From the NCBI GenBank assembly GCA_947034885.2, contig OX344749.2, positions 53,349,682 to 53,413,681 on the forward strand: a stretch of 64,000 nt of DNA, read 5' to 3'. How positions within the stretch are numbered: position 1 is the first letter of the stretch; each line of letters begins with the position of its first letter. A program made the translations under genes and the position numbers. Below the pieces are notes generated by a model. The model saw only the letters and a program-made list of their open reading frames with translations, ran no database searches and was not told the DNA's origin. This stretch comes from Thuidium tamariscinum (taxonomy: Eukaryota > Streptophyta > Bryopsida > Hypnales > Thuidiaceae). Below are positions 12,218 through 23,976 of the stretch, one piece after another.

Positions 12218-12697
12218 GTGGATACTGGTGCAGACAGAGTACCAAGGTTACGAGCTGCTCCACTGTACCCTAAATATCGCAAACGTCCAGCATGGTCGGA
12301 CTCTGACGAAGAGGATAGCAGCAGACGGAATCCAAAAAGCTGTCCGGACCCCGATCGACAAGAGAGTCCTCCGTCTGCTGCTTCAAAGGGCGGCACTGAA
12401 ATTGTTTTGGAGTCTTCCTCGTCGACAGTACTCAAAAAAAGTTCCCTCTCTGTAGTCGGTTCACTATTGGTAGGGTCGTCTAAACAGAGTAGTAGTCCTG
12501 CGAAACCAGGAAAGGAGATACTTGCCGATGCTGAGAACCTCGAAGAAGTTGACAAAAGTAGTCACGACGTTAGCGGAGGGGGGTGTGCCACCCCTGAGAA
12601 TGTTGTTCGTTTCCCACGAACAACACGAAAAATTTGTTTGTCTGACTTGTTGAGTGCCGAACAAAATGACTTTTACAGTCGTTATTCGAAGAGATGA
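12218..12697 (+). CDS. Small acidic/Ser-rich CACTA accessory ORF (159 aa)
   Basis: A 159-codon frame, also open for several codons upstream of the Met, lies between the two main transposon genes and ahead of the TNP2 exons. It is rich in Ser, Glu, Asp and Lys, with a basic patch near Tyr-Arg-Lys-Arg-Pro followed by Ser-Asp-Ser-Asp-Glu-Glu, and ends Ser-Arg-Tyr-Ser-Lys-Arg. No domain is recognised. Its stop at 12695-12697 separates it from the TNP2 frame, so it is either its own small gene or the end of an alternatively spliced transcript. A frame in the other phase (12204-12455) overlaps the first half, but this one is longer and more protein-like in composition. Function unknown. Confidence 0.4.
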   Translation: MDTGADRVPRLRAAPLYPKYRKRPAWSDSDEEDSSRRNPKSCPDPDRQESPPSAASKGGTEIVLESSSSTVLKKSSLSVVGSLLVGSSKQSSSPAKPGKEILADAENLEEVDKSSHDVSGGGCATPENVVRFPRTTRKICLSDLLSAEQNDFYSRYSKR

Positions 12698-13425
12698 ATT
12701 GAAGACTTTCTGAACTTTTAAGGGAAATGCTTGTATTCGGAAGCTATATTTCGTACAAATAATGTGCTTATTAGTTGCAATTTGGACAGTTTAATTTTCC
12801 ATTCTTATCTAGTGGAGAAATTACCTCGAGAAGTCATATGATCCTGGTGTATTTTTTTTGAATAGTGAATATGAAGATGTGTAACACGTACTATGCAACC
12901 ATGCACAAGTTGTGTCCCATACTCTCTCATATTCGTGAAGCATTCTGTTGAATTTCCTAAGCGCATTGATTAGTGGAACTGGCTTTAATGTTTAGTAAGA
13001 TTTAGCTTATGATTTGCCATTGGTGATTTGTTCTTGCAGGAATTGCACTTTCCCGTTGTACAAGCTTCTCATAATTCTATAGCCGCAGAGTAGCATCTAC
13101 AGTCTATCGTTTCTGTCTACCAAAGTTTCATTGCATCCAACTAATTGAAGAACCAAGCGTTCGTATTTTCTGAGGTGACATTCAATTTGTAAAATGCTGC
13201 GACTGTAGATAAACTACATTAACAGGGGATGAGCATCTTCACTGCATAAGTGTCTTGCTTGAGAATAAAAATCATCTGCACTGCATTGCCACATGTTAAA
13301 TTACATTGCATTCATAGTATAGAAGAATATTTTTTAAGTAGTTTTAGTAATACGGGTATTAATGAAGCGACTAAAAATGGTTGTCTGAATGCGTTTTGCA
13401 TGGGTGCATGTCCTTGTGATGTAGG

Positions 13426-16400
13426 ATGAGACCATGCAGACATGGGGCTGCGTATCACATTGAGCGAGCAATTGTTGCACGACTTGGGATTCCAGAGTAT
13501 CTTTGTGCTTGTCGGCAGTGTCGAGGAGCAAGAGTACGCAGGGTTGAAACAGTTGCACGACATCATAGAGAGCACGGGCGAGATCCATTTCTACCATATC
13601 CTGTTTTGGTACGTTATTGAACTTCATTATGTGCAAGGTGCATGGTCTATATCAAGTCTATAGCATTCATTGAAAAATCTTGAAATTGATGTAATTCGAG
13701 GTCAGTTGAATGTAGCCTCCAGAGCCCATGTCTAGATATGAAACGCAGTATGTATGAGTATTTACAGTCTTACTGCATCTATATTGCACTTATGTGCAAA
13801 TCTTAATTATTTTATTGCCTCCTAATAGAAACCTCGTGCAGTCTTACTGAAATGTCAAATTCTGAACTTCTGAATTGAATAGCTTTCATTGTACGAACGA
13901 CTTGGAATGTTTAAGGTGAGGATTGCAATTTTCAAAATGAAGCTGGTTTTCAGTTTAGGGTTTTTAATGACTGATGAATTGCTTGTAATATTACTTTAAG
14001 ATTATGAATATACAATCCATAATAAATGCCATTTTTTTTTGTTTGAAGGCCGCTGACGGTAGCAGTGTTCAACGTCCAAGCTCACCAAGAGACGTTGCAG
14101 AGGAAGCTTATATCCAAAGACATAATTACCGCGAAGTCCCTCCATTTGTATGGCCACCTAGGAGTGAGGTCAATGTCAATGACTTGGTGCATGAAGCATA
14201 TGAAAGAGCAGATGAATTGCATGATCAAGTGGAGGGACAAGCAAACATGCCACCTGTAGAAGGTGATGCATACAATGGCGAGGAGTTGGACATGAGTGAA
14301 GAGAACATGGAAGAATTATTGAGGGAGTCCACTACCGCAGTTTATGAAGACTGCCCTATCAATCGCCTCCAAGCTGCCATAATATTGTTGAATATGTGTA
14401 ATCTATATGGAGTTCCGAATACATTTTTGGATGAACTCTTAATGTTCCTAGCTTCTGACTTGCTTCCGAGATCCAATTGCCTTCCACGAAGTGCTTATGA
14501 AACCAAGAGAATGGTAATGCGGATGGGCTTGGAACACCAAGCTATACATTGTTGCCCAGACGGCCATGTTTTATATGAAGGCAGTGACTACGAAAATTTG
14601 GGTGAGTGTCCCACCTATCAAGTCCCACGTTATGTTAGCGGCTCTAACCAAGTTCCACGAAAGGTTCTGAGGTATTTTCTTCTTGTTCCCCGTTTGCAAC
14701 GTCTATTCCGTTGTCCGGAGGTAGCAAAATTAATGAAGTAGCACGCAACCAATCATTCTGAAGATGGACTAATGCGCTCTGTTGTGGATAGTCCACAATA
14801 GGCCTCAGTTGGTAATATTGATCCACTTTTTGTCACAAAAGATACCAACGTCTACATGGGATTAGTAGGAGACGGAGTGAACCCTTTTGGGAATCAATCC
14901 GTCAAACACAACTCGTGGCCAATCCTCATAGTTTTATACAATCTTCCGCCGTGGCTAGCAACAAGGAAGTTTTTCATATCTCTGACCATGATCATGCCAG
15001 GTACATTTGAATTCATGCATTATTTAAGATGTCAAACTGAAATAGACTTCTGATATTCCTACATTATTTAAGATGTAAGGAATAATTGTAACTCAGTATG
15101 CTAACTAATTAGCATGACCCTCTTCATGATGTTATAGGTAGTATGTGGCAATTGGAATATGCATATTTTTTTATGAAACTAATCTTATAATAATGTTGTC
15201 GCTCCAAATTTATTAAGTTATTGTGATAAATAATTTGTTGAAGTAACCATGATGATGCAAATTTTGTACAGGTGAGAAGGCACCATCTCCTCAAGCATTT
15301 GACGTTTTCTTACGACCTCTCTTAAACGATTTAAAGAGACTATGGGCTGGTGTGCGTGCTTGGGATGCATCCATGGTCGAAGGAGAGCGAAACTTTATTA
15401 TGAGAGGAATTTTGTTGTGGACGGTGAATGACTTCCCAGCATATGGTTTGATTTCAGGGCAACAAGTGAAAGGTTACAGAGGCTGCCCCGTGTGTTCAAG
15501 TAGAACATGTGCAGAGCACTCATTAATGTTGAAGAAAATGGTGTATCTAGGGCACCGGAGGTATCTGCCAAGAGAACACCATTTTAGACGAGCAAAAATG
15601 GCCTTCAATGGTCAGCAAGAGTGGCGTGAAGCCCTGGAGAGACCTAGCGGAGAAGCCATTCGCAGACTGGGTGAAGAGAGAGCGCTTTATATATCAACTG
15701 GAGGGACAGAGGATGGAGAAGAAGATCCAGTGAAAAGTCACGGAGTGAAGCGATCAAGCATCCTATTTGAATTACCCTACTGGGAGGTACGTGTGAAATT
15801 TGGCAGTGTACTCTAATAGTGAGGTTCACATAATAAAATATTATGTCTTTTTTTTTTGCAATTGCATGTGCTTAATTTAGATTTTGGATATAATAGGGGT
15901 TAGGATTAGACTATATATAATGTAAAAGTAGTAGTTGCATGCAGTGAAAGCCCTGCAAAGATGTCGTAGTTCCATTTTGAAAAAGACTATGTCAATGAAG
16001 CTCTCTAATTCTAAGTTAGGTTATTAAATTGTCTTTATTTAAATGCATAATTAGAAGTTCTAATTTAGTGAACTTCTATTTCACCACTACTTAAGGGTAA
16101 TGAGTGCAAAGAGAATTCATATTCAATAGTATAGAAGTACTGTAATTGAAAATTTAGTGCATTTTGGAAATGGATGAAGAGAATGGAACTTAGCTTTGAA
16201 ACCATGCCACCTGACTCCGAAAAGCCAAGTTGTTAAAAGACTCTAGTATTTCATTGTCGGGATCCATGCCTCTAAGAAACTGTTGAAAAATAGACCACTT
16301 GGGAATGCCGTCACTATTTTTTTAATAGTGACATTGGACATGCGGTAGTGCCTTTTTTCTAATGACTTTTGAAGTGCTAATTAATTGGAATTCTGTGTTT

Positions 16401-18747
16401 TATGGTTGTAGAAATTGCCGGTGCGACACTTGGTGGATGTTATGCATACAGAGAAGAATCTTTGCGAAAATATTTTGAAGACTCTACTTGGAGAAAAGGA
16501 CAAGCCTGCAACACGTACTGACATGCAAGCGAAGGGAATCAGGGAGCACTTGTGGATGAAGCCGTTACCTAATAACCCAAACAAGTTTTTCATGCCTGAT
16601 GCTCCGTATGTCCTTACAAGCATTGACCGGTCCACATTTTTGAAGAACTTGGGTAGTATCAAAACTCCCACAGGATATAATTCAAACCTGGCAAACCGCA
16701 TTGCGAATGGGAAAATTCGTGGATTAAAATCCCATGATTATCACATTTTAATGCAACAACTTATGCCTGTCAGTTTACGGGGTCTTGGAGATTCACGAGT
16801 GACAAGCACAGTGATACGTTTGTGCAAACTTTACAAGAAATTGTGCGCAAAGGTCATAGATCCTTCCAAGAAGCAAGAAATGATGAATGATGCTGCAGAG
16901 GTCCTGTCTTGTATGGAAAAAGATTTTCCTCCATGTTTCTTTGATGTCATGGTTCACTTAACAATTCATTTGGTGGAAGAATTGTTCATCTGTGGACCTT
17001 GCCACACACGTTGGATGTATCCCTTTGAACGATATTTCAAGGGATTGAAGGGCTTCGTGCGAAACTTAGCGAAACCAGAAGGGAGCATTGCTCAAGGTTA
17101 CCAAGTGGAAGAAGCTCTTGGATTCATCACCGAGTATATGGCGGCCTACGAACCAACGAGCCGTCGAGTGTGGGATGCAAAAGAGGACCCAACCATGACA
17201 GACGAAATTCTAGAAGGGAAAGGCAAGCCTCGGAATTTGTCAGATCAACTTCGAAGTTGGATGCATACCTTTGTTTGTGAAAATGCCATACAGTTGGAGG
17301 ACTATCGCAAGTAAGTTCATTTACATGCAAATTCATTTTGATTGGGATGATTGGAATGAGTGTGTCGTTCAGAAGTGAATAAATTAATTTGAAGATTAGT
17401 GGGTGACTTCTTTGTGAAGTCTATTTTTTAAAAGATTAATATACGAACAGTTATTTAAATAATGAGGTGTAAATGAAGAGTAGTGTTATAAGGTGCTAGT
17501 AATTTTGTTGTCAGTTCAGTTGAAAGTTGAATAAGTTAATGGCGGTTATGCATGATGGAAAATAGTGTGATCGGTAATGATTCTCAAAATGAAGGAAGTC
17601 CATGGGACAGGTGAGTGGGGCAACGGTTCCAGAATGGGAAACAGGTTGTTTCTGTAGTCCATATGAGTAAGCAATGTGCCTGTCGTGTCAGATTTGTTAG
17701 AAGAGTCATGGCTCATGCATTATCGTGTTTCTAGAGGAATGTTGTAACCGTATAGTGTGATCATATTTATTTGCAACAGTAGGGCCTTAGAATTCTGAAA
17801 AAGCGGTGGACGTATACTATTTTAAACCTGAATATGAATTGGCTTATTGTTTCAGGCGGTATGAGGCTTTTTGTTCGGAAAGGAATGCCGCTCGAGATGT
17901 TTTTCGACGTCATAACCGAAGACGTCGTGGTCAACGACTGCAACCGTTTCCACCGGAGTTGTCGGAGCCTACACCTTTCCCACAGTGGTTAGAGTTGCAG
18001 GTGGAATCTGACATATTGGGTAATTCAAACCCTAATCCATCAGATGAGGTAATGAATTTATCGAAACTACCCTCTCTGCATGCCACAAAATACAGGAGCA
18101 TGTGGGCTTTTGGTAATCACATTAGAGTGAAAGCAGTGGAGTCGCAATTGAAAACTTGCGATTTGGGCGTAGCTGCAACATTCAGTTGTCCTTGTAGTTC
18201 TAGATCCGGAGACGTCAATCATGTTGTTGCAGACATAGAGTATGTTGGAAATGTTGAAGAGATTGTAGAATTAAATTATGGAGGATTGTGTGTGGTGGTT
18301 TTGATCTGTTCATGGGTGAGGGCTAACTACCGAGGTAATAGTGCTACAGTTAAAACGGATAAATGGGGTTTTACTGTTGCAAACTTCCAACGAATGATTC
18401 CATTGGGCTTAGACTCATTTGCTTTCCCTATGCACATCGATCAGGTCTTTTTCAGTGATTCACAGGAGGAACCAGGTTGGAAAGTAATCCTGCGAAAAGA
18501 AGTGAGAGGAAAAAGAGTAGTTGGAAGTGTAGGTGCGGATGAAGGGTCTGGTATGTTTTCGACAGGGAGGAACATCAATCATGTGGCTCTACAGCCTCCT
18601 ACCATTATTTCAGAAGAAAATCCGGAAGTACCAAGAACAGGGAGGCGTATAAGAAGGGAGGATCTTTCAGCTGAATGGATTGAAGAGCAAAATTTGCTTT
18701 ACGATGGAGATGTAGGGGATTCTAGACCATCTTCAGATGATGAGTGA
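13426..18747 (+). pseudogene. CACTA TNP2-type transposase (Transposase_21 with DUF4218 and DUF4216), two internal TAGs
   Basis: Five exons with clean, phase-matched GT-AG junctions: 13426-13608, 14049-15000, 15272-15786, 16412-17310 and 17856-18747, 1147 codons in all. Exon 1 has a Cys-x-Cys-x2-Cys patch as in TNP2 N-termini. Exons 2-4 carry the Transposase_21 core, including Gly-Asp-Gly-Val-Asn-Pro-Phe-Gly, Tyr-Asn-Leu-Pro-Pro-Trp and Asn-Asp-Phe-Pro-Ala-Tyr-Gly. Exon 4 carries the DUF4218 stretch (His-Leu-Val-Asp-Val-Met-His, then Trp-Met-Tyr-Pro-Phe-Glu-Arg). Exon 5 carries DUF4216 (Leu-Asn-Tyr-Gly-Gly, Trp-Gly-Phe-Thr, Asp-Gln-Val-Phe-Phe). In-frame TAGs at 14739-14741 and 14799-14801 fall where the family has Trp, each one G-to-A change from TGG. 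The enzyme would cut and join CACTA ends in the nucleus. The first exon start is the first Met after an acceptor and may not be the true start. Confidence 0.9.
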
Positions 18748-19513
18748 TTTTCTTTTTGCTAGTAGGCAGGTCTGTAGTTTTAGTAGGTTCAGGTATTAGT
18801 AGAATATGAGTATTTGTCATGTTTAAGCATATATAAGTGATGAGGAGATGGCTTGCTCCTGTGTTTTATGTTACCACTGAAGTAACTGCTTCAAGTTCAG
18901 TATGGAATGAAGTTCTCCACAGTGGTACTGATGTGCAGGGAGGTGTTATCTTGAGTTACTATTAAATTCAATAAAATTTGTGTTAAGTATGTTTGAGGGA
19001 AGTTTAAATAGTGTATCCTGAACCAAGTCCTTGGAGTAGTATAGAATTCACTGTGGATTGATGTATTTGAGCACACTGAGGTCTATCTGGAGGTGGGAAA
19101 ATTGTTGATATTTTTTTTTTGAATAATTGATTTTTTGAAAAAATAGCCTTTACTTCGATATGCCCGAAGGGGTAATTTGGGTTTTTGTAATTAAGAAGCC
19201 AAGTTAAAGAAATGGAAGATCCTGTCTTTTGTAAGAAAGTGCAGTAAAAATTCCAATAACTACTTCATAGCTGCCAGAATAACTGTGGAGTAGCACCCTG
19301 AACATTGACTAAATAAGGAATGACATCATGCAAGTGACACGGGGGATGCCACATGGGTATTTTGTATCATCTAGAAATAGTGAGCAGATCTTGTTGCGCA
19401 AATGTGTTGATGCCTTTTTTTTTTGCCAAATCAATAGAGCGAATTCCAGAAAGTGCCAAATGAACATGAAGTTGTTGATATTGTATTGATTAGGGTAGGC
19501 CATTTTAGTAGTG
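18748..19513. other. CACTA right subterminal region
   Basis: 3' flank of the TNP2 gene and the right transposon end. No coding frame of its own. The terminal bases ...TTTTAGTAGTG (to 19513) are the right CACTA terminus. Confidence 0.6.
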
Positions 19514-19516
19514 GTA
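19514..19516. repeat. Target-site duplication GTA, right of CACTA
   Basis: Second copy of the 3-bp target duplication, directly after the terminal TAGTG. See the copy at 4329-4331. Confidence 0.9.
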
Positions 19517-21999
19517 GCAGCCTGAGGGCTAGATCGCAGGATGGAGGATCTACGGCCCACCGTAAAGCAAGGGAAGTCAGGGGGAAGTTCGATTGAATGG
19601 TGACTCTGGGCAAGTCGGGGTTTAAATCGCGGAGTCGTGGCGAATACCAGAGATGGGAGAGTATCCAATGCGTGAGGGAAGAAACCGATATATTCTTGCT
19701 TTGTCGTCACCCCTCGCTCCACAGTAAGTTTGCGAATCCATGGTGTTGGAACTGTGGAAGTTAATCTTCTGTAGACTGGAGCGTCCTCACTGCTCATGCC
19801 AAATTGCTCGCTGGCTGACTCCCACGAGAGAAAATCTTGACTTTCTGGATTCCATATATCTTTAAGCTGATCCATTCCGTTTGCCATTAACCGGGATGCT
19901 CTAGATGCCGAAAAACCATGATCCCCCCCTATATAAACCGTAGTCCACCAGATCGAGGTAGTGAGGACTTCATCACCATTTTTGGGGGGAACGGCAAGGA
20001 TGTGTTTATGAATCAGTCTCCATGCCTTAATAATACGGTCCCATGCCCGAGAGCCTTTCCTTGCTTGGAATTTACCAAGCATTGCCCATTGTGCCATAGG
20101 AGGCCAAGTACCTTGTGACTGAGGCTTAAGCTGAAGGAGTTTGAAGCGTAGAAAAAATTGGAGATTAGAAGTACCTGGAGTCATGGCTTTAAGCACCCAT
20201 TTTGCCATCATCGCTTGAAGAGCTTCCTCGGGGTCCACAATATTTAACCCTCCAATTAGTCGAGATGCGCAGCAGTCAAACCAGCTTACTCTGGTGCGGC
20301 ATCTGTGAGCAGTTCCTAACCACAGAAAGTTGCGTAACAAGCCACGTATTTTCCGAATAACAACAAGAGAACCCCCCCATATGGCTATAAAATACCAAAG
20401 AGTGCTTAAAAGAACTGCGTTGATGATTACTACTCGCCCGGCGAGAGATAAGTGAATATTGACCCAATAGTCTAGTTTTTTCTGAATTTTGCTTTCAAGG
20501 AAAGCATCAATATCTGGGGTGTGTAGATCGATTCCAAAAGGAGAACCGAGAAGTTTTGCCATTTGGTGCTCGATCGCCCAAGGGCATTGAATGTTGGAGA
20601 GCCACGCAGGGGCTGGTGCCGTTGAAAGCCAATAAGCCAAGCTTTTCCCCCAATTGATACACAGCCCCAAAGCTAGTCTATAACGCTCAATAAGCAGGGA
20701 TAGACGACGAAAGTACCGTTCCTCTCCTCAGATTGTGAAATTGACATCATCAGCAAACTGGCTGATAAGTTGTTCGGCTGCCTCTTCTGGTAATGTGATA
20801 CCTGCTAAGTCATCCTTCTCCATAAGATGCTTAGCTGCCACATTCAACGCTTCCCTAATAAAGAGGAATAAATAAGGTGCCAGAGGGCATCCCTGACGGA
20901 CCCCTCTTAGCACTGGGAAGGATACAGAGTCAATACCATTAACACATACTGACGAATCGGCATTAGCAAATAAGAGCTTCACAATGTTGATGAATGTAGG
21001 AGGAATCCCCATCACTTCCAAAATTGAAAATAGAAATGGGAGGTGTACCGAGTCATACGCCTTTTGGAAATCTAATTTCAATAAAATCGAGTCTTGGTCT
21101 GATTGTTTTGCCCAGGAGATCGATTCGTGCACTAGCAGAATGTTATCCAAAATATATCGGGATGGTATGAATGCCGACTGGTCAGTTGAGATGATTTCGG
21201 CTAGAATTGGTTGGAGGCGTCTCTGGAGTGCTTTAGCAAGAATCTTATAACCAGTGTTGAGTAAACTAATAGGCCTCCAGTTGGTGATTTCGTCCCTCGA
21301 GCCTCCTTTGTGTAAGAGCGCTATTGTACCTTTATTCATCCCTAAAGGTAAGGAACCTTAACTGATTGATTGTTGGATTATTCTTGTGAATTCTGTCCCT
21401 ATCAAGTACCAATATTTCTAATAAAATTCAGAAATGATTCCATTTGGTCCTGGACTCTTGTGCGGGGCCATTTCATCCAACACCAATTTCAGCTCTTGTT
21501 CAGTAATTGGAGTAGATAAGATAGCTTTTTCCTCGATAGACACGTTATCAGATAAAAGATCAAGGAATTCCTTCATTGCTGCAGTTTTTTCTGGAGATGC
21601 TGATTCCGTTGAATAAAGATTACTGTAGAAATTGGAGCAGATTTTTCGCATACCTTCGCTATCTGTGACAGCTTGACCTTGCGAGTTCTAAAGTCCCGAG
21701 AGTACTGTTGAGGCAGGCTTTTCTCGAACCGCTTTGAAAAACTCTGCTGAAACCATATCGCCTCGTAGTTTCCATCGGATCCTCGAACGAACTCGTTGCC
21801 CAGCAATCTTTTTAGTTTCAACCTCCTGTAAGTTGAACCTTACCGCTCCATGCTGTCGCTGGAGGCCAGAGTTCTCAGGTTTTTGTTGGAGGAGTGTCGA
21901 GGCAGTTGAGAGTTCCTTACGAGCTACATCCTCAACTGCGCAAAAATCTAGAGCCTTATCTTTACAAAAAGAACGATATGCTTTGGTTACCTTCTTTAA
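19514..21999 (-). pseudogene. LINE ORF2, reverse transcriptase part
   Basis: Continuous with the endonuclease part on the far side of the 22000-22922 insertion. Reverse-transcriptase blocks are in order: Pro-Gly-Pro-Asn-Gly (about 21450), Asn-Trp-Arg-Pro-Ile-Ser-Leu-Leu (about 21280), Asp-Gln-Ser-Ala-Phe-Ile (about 21180), Lys-Leu-Asp-Phe-Gln-Lys-Ala-Tyr-Asp (about 21065), Gly-Val-Arg-Gln-Gly-Cys-Pro-Leu-Ala (about 20895) and the catalytic Phe-Ala-Asp-Asp (about 20745). The region down to 19517 is the thumb and connection typical of plant L1-like ORF2. In-frame stops lie at 21688-21690, 21418-21420, 21358-21360 and 20728-20730. The part 20670-19514 is fully open and runs on into the CACTA end. 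Confidence 0.9.
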
Positions 22000-22922
22000 C
22001 CCCTAAAGGACTGAGGCATTTTCTGGCTTGAAAACCACTCAAAACTGCCATGTTTGCTACTTCCTCCCAAAAAAACAAAAAAAACAATTTTATTAGAATC
22101 TAACCGTTAGATCTTGTAAATTACTTGTCTAAGATCATATGGTAAAAATTTCATGAAGTTTGACCGTACCGATTGGAAGATATTAGCATTCAAAGTTGGA
22201 AAAAAAAGTTTTTTTGAACTCTGACTTGCAATTTCAGATGACTTTGATTGCCATTTGTTGAATTCTTTTGCACTATGGACCATGAAGTTAAAATTTATTA
22301 TGTTGAACATTTGAGTTGGGAATTAGGGAGAAAAATTTCAAAAAACTACTACTTGATTTTCATTCATTAAAAAATTGTTAAGTAGAAGTAGGTCCAAGAT
22401 TGAACAAAACACTAAGTTGTTAATAACTTTAAGATGGAATTGAAAAACCATGATCCCAACGGTGAGCTTGTTCTTGCAAACATCCTAAACCCTATCAAAA
22501 AAGAAAATTTGAAAATTTTGAAAAATTGCATTCAAAAATGAATTCTGTAAGTTATTTTCTGAAGAAGGTGCTTAGATTGCCCGAAATTCAAGATTGTCCG
22601 TAACTTTCTCATTATTAGTCCAAATAAAATGAAACAAAGCTTCAGATGTAGAACAAAACAAAATCTTCAAGAAAAAAAATAAAAAATAAAAAAATAATTT
22701 TTTTTGTGGTTTTTTTTTTCTGCCCGGCGAACTGCTTTTTGCACATAGAATGGCATAACTTTTGCTTCCAAGCACCAATTGAAATAAAAATTATATTTTT
22801 GGAAAGCTAATCTGATTTCCTATCTTCAAAAAAAGTTTCAAAAAATAATATAAAAAATTCAAGTCACACAAGCCTGCCCGAAATTCCAAGTGTCCCCCGA
22901 GGGGACTTCAGTCCTTTAGGGG
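22000..22922. mobile_element. Non-autonomous piggyBac-like element, 923 bp, inside LINE ORF2
   Basis: Flanked by TTAA on both sides (21996-21999 and 22923-22926). The termini are a perfect 15-bp inverted repeat, CCCCTAAAGGACTGA. TTAA duplication and termini starting with CCC are hallmarks of the piggyBac superfamily. The interior is AT-rich with no transposase frame. The surrounding LINE frame reads through in phase when the element and one TTAA are removed (Phe-Phe-Ser-Lys-Leu-Lys-Lys-Val). Assignment to piggyBac rests on target and termini only. Confidence 0.8.
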
Positions 22923-23976
22923 TTAATTTTGAAAAGAAAGACGATGATGGGGAGGAGTTATACCATGCCCGTTCAATAACTGGTTTGGCAGATTCCAACC
23001 ATTGGCTGCTCATCTTCCAGCGGGAGGGACAAGCAGGGGAACTGTGAAACTCAACCAGCACTGTTACAGGTAAATGATCAGACCACGCATTGTCGCATCG
23101 TATAGTATACTCGATGAGTTTCCTACTTGAAGAGCCTGATTTGTTCTTGAAGAGATACACCCTGTCCAACCTTGCTAGGATACGCTGATCGTCCCCTCGA
23201 AAATTGTCCCACGAGAAAGGTGAGCTACCCGTTGACCGTGGATTGTCCTCCACATGAAGGTGTCTTTTTAGGTTGGAAAAAATAACCCTTTCTAATGCTG
23301 GAATCATTCTGCCGCATGTATTGGTCTTATCTTGTCTTGATTCAACCATGTTGAAGTCTCCTGCAAATATCCACTGACAGCCAGAAGGGAGGACACGAAT
23401 CATGGTTTCCCATAACTAACAGCGAGTATGTGAGTCATTAGGAGCATATAGGTTGACTACTCCTATATTACCTCCCGGAAAACCTTTGAGAATGAGCCAC
23501 TGTGCCCTGTTTTCTAGCATTGTTCCTGAATCTACAACCATATGAGAAAATTTGGGAGCTAGTAACGTAAGGATGCCCCTTCGCCCAGCTCCATTGCCAG
23601 CAGGATCATTATTGTATCCTACACTAGCAGGGGCTATCCATGTGGAGGCTTGAGGCTAGATGAGCTTACCAACATTTTGTGCCTCCTGGTTCCTCAATTT
23701 ATGTTCTTGGATGAAGATGATGTCCGAGGGTGGAATCGATTGGATGTAGTTGCGCAGCAGCGACACTGAGGCCTTATCATTTAGGCCTCTCACGTTAAAA
23801 GATGGAGTCGTAAATTCATTGACGGGTGTTGAAGAGGGAGGATCTATTGGCGGAGTCCTCAACGCTAGGAGGTGAAGGTCCAGATTTGTAGCCCCATCCG
23901 TCATATCCAGCCTGCATAGGAGTGATCGGCAGCGTAGATGGGGATGAGCTGAGGGCGCGAGTCGCTGCTTGAGCAC
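22923..23976 (-). pseudogene. LINE ORF2, N-terminal endonuclease part
   Basis: Exonuclease-endonuclease-phosphatase fold motifs are visible in order: Phe-Asn-Val-Arg-Gly-Leu-Asn (about 23795), Ile-Gln-Glu-His-Lys-Leu (about 23705), Asn-Leu-Tyr-Ala-Pro-Asn (about 23450), Ile-Phe-Ala-Gly-Asp-Phe-Asn-Met (about 23360), Leu-Ala-Arg-Leu-Asp-Arg-Val (about 23180) and Ser-Asp-His-Leu-Pro-Val-Thr (about 23075). These are the catalytic Asn, Glu, Asp and His positions of LINE target-nicking endonucleases. In-frame TAGs are at 23656-23658 and 23416-23418. The frame overlaps the 3' end of ORF1 (23816-23976) in another phase, so translation of ORF2 would need re-initiation near there; the exact start is not certain. 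Confidence 0.88.

Larger units (their letters stand above)
4332..19513. mobile_element. CACTA (EnSpm) DNA transposon, about 15.2 kb, almost intact
   Basis: The left end begins CACTAGTAGGAAATA and the right end, read inward on the minus strand, begins CACTACTAAAATGG; both are typical plant CACTA termini. They are flanked by a perfect 3-bp duplication, GTA. Inside are a minus-strand gene with a Transposase_24-type domain (6339-8752) and a plus-strand TNP2-type transposase gene (13426-18747), plus a small plus-strand ORF (12218-12697). The element sits inside LINE ORF2, so it is younger than that LINE. Two TAG codons in the TNP2 gene are the only coding lesions I could find. Autonomy is therefore lost in this copy, although mobilisation by an active relative would be possible in principle. 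Confidence 0.92.
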
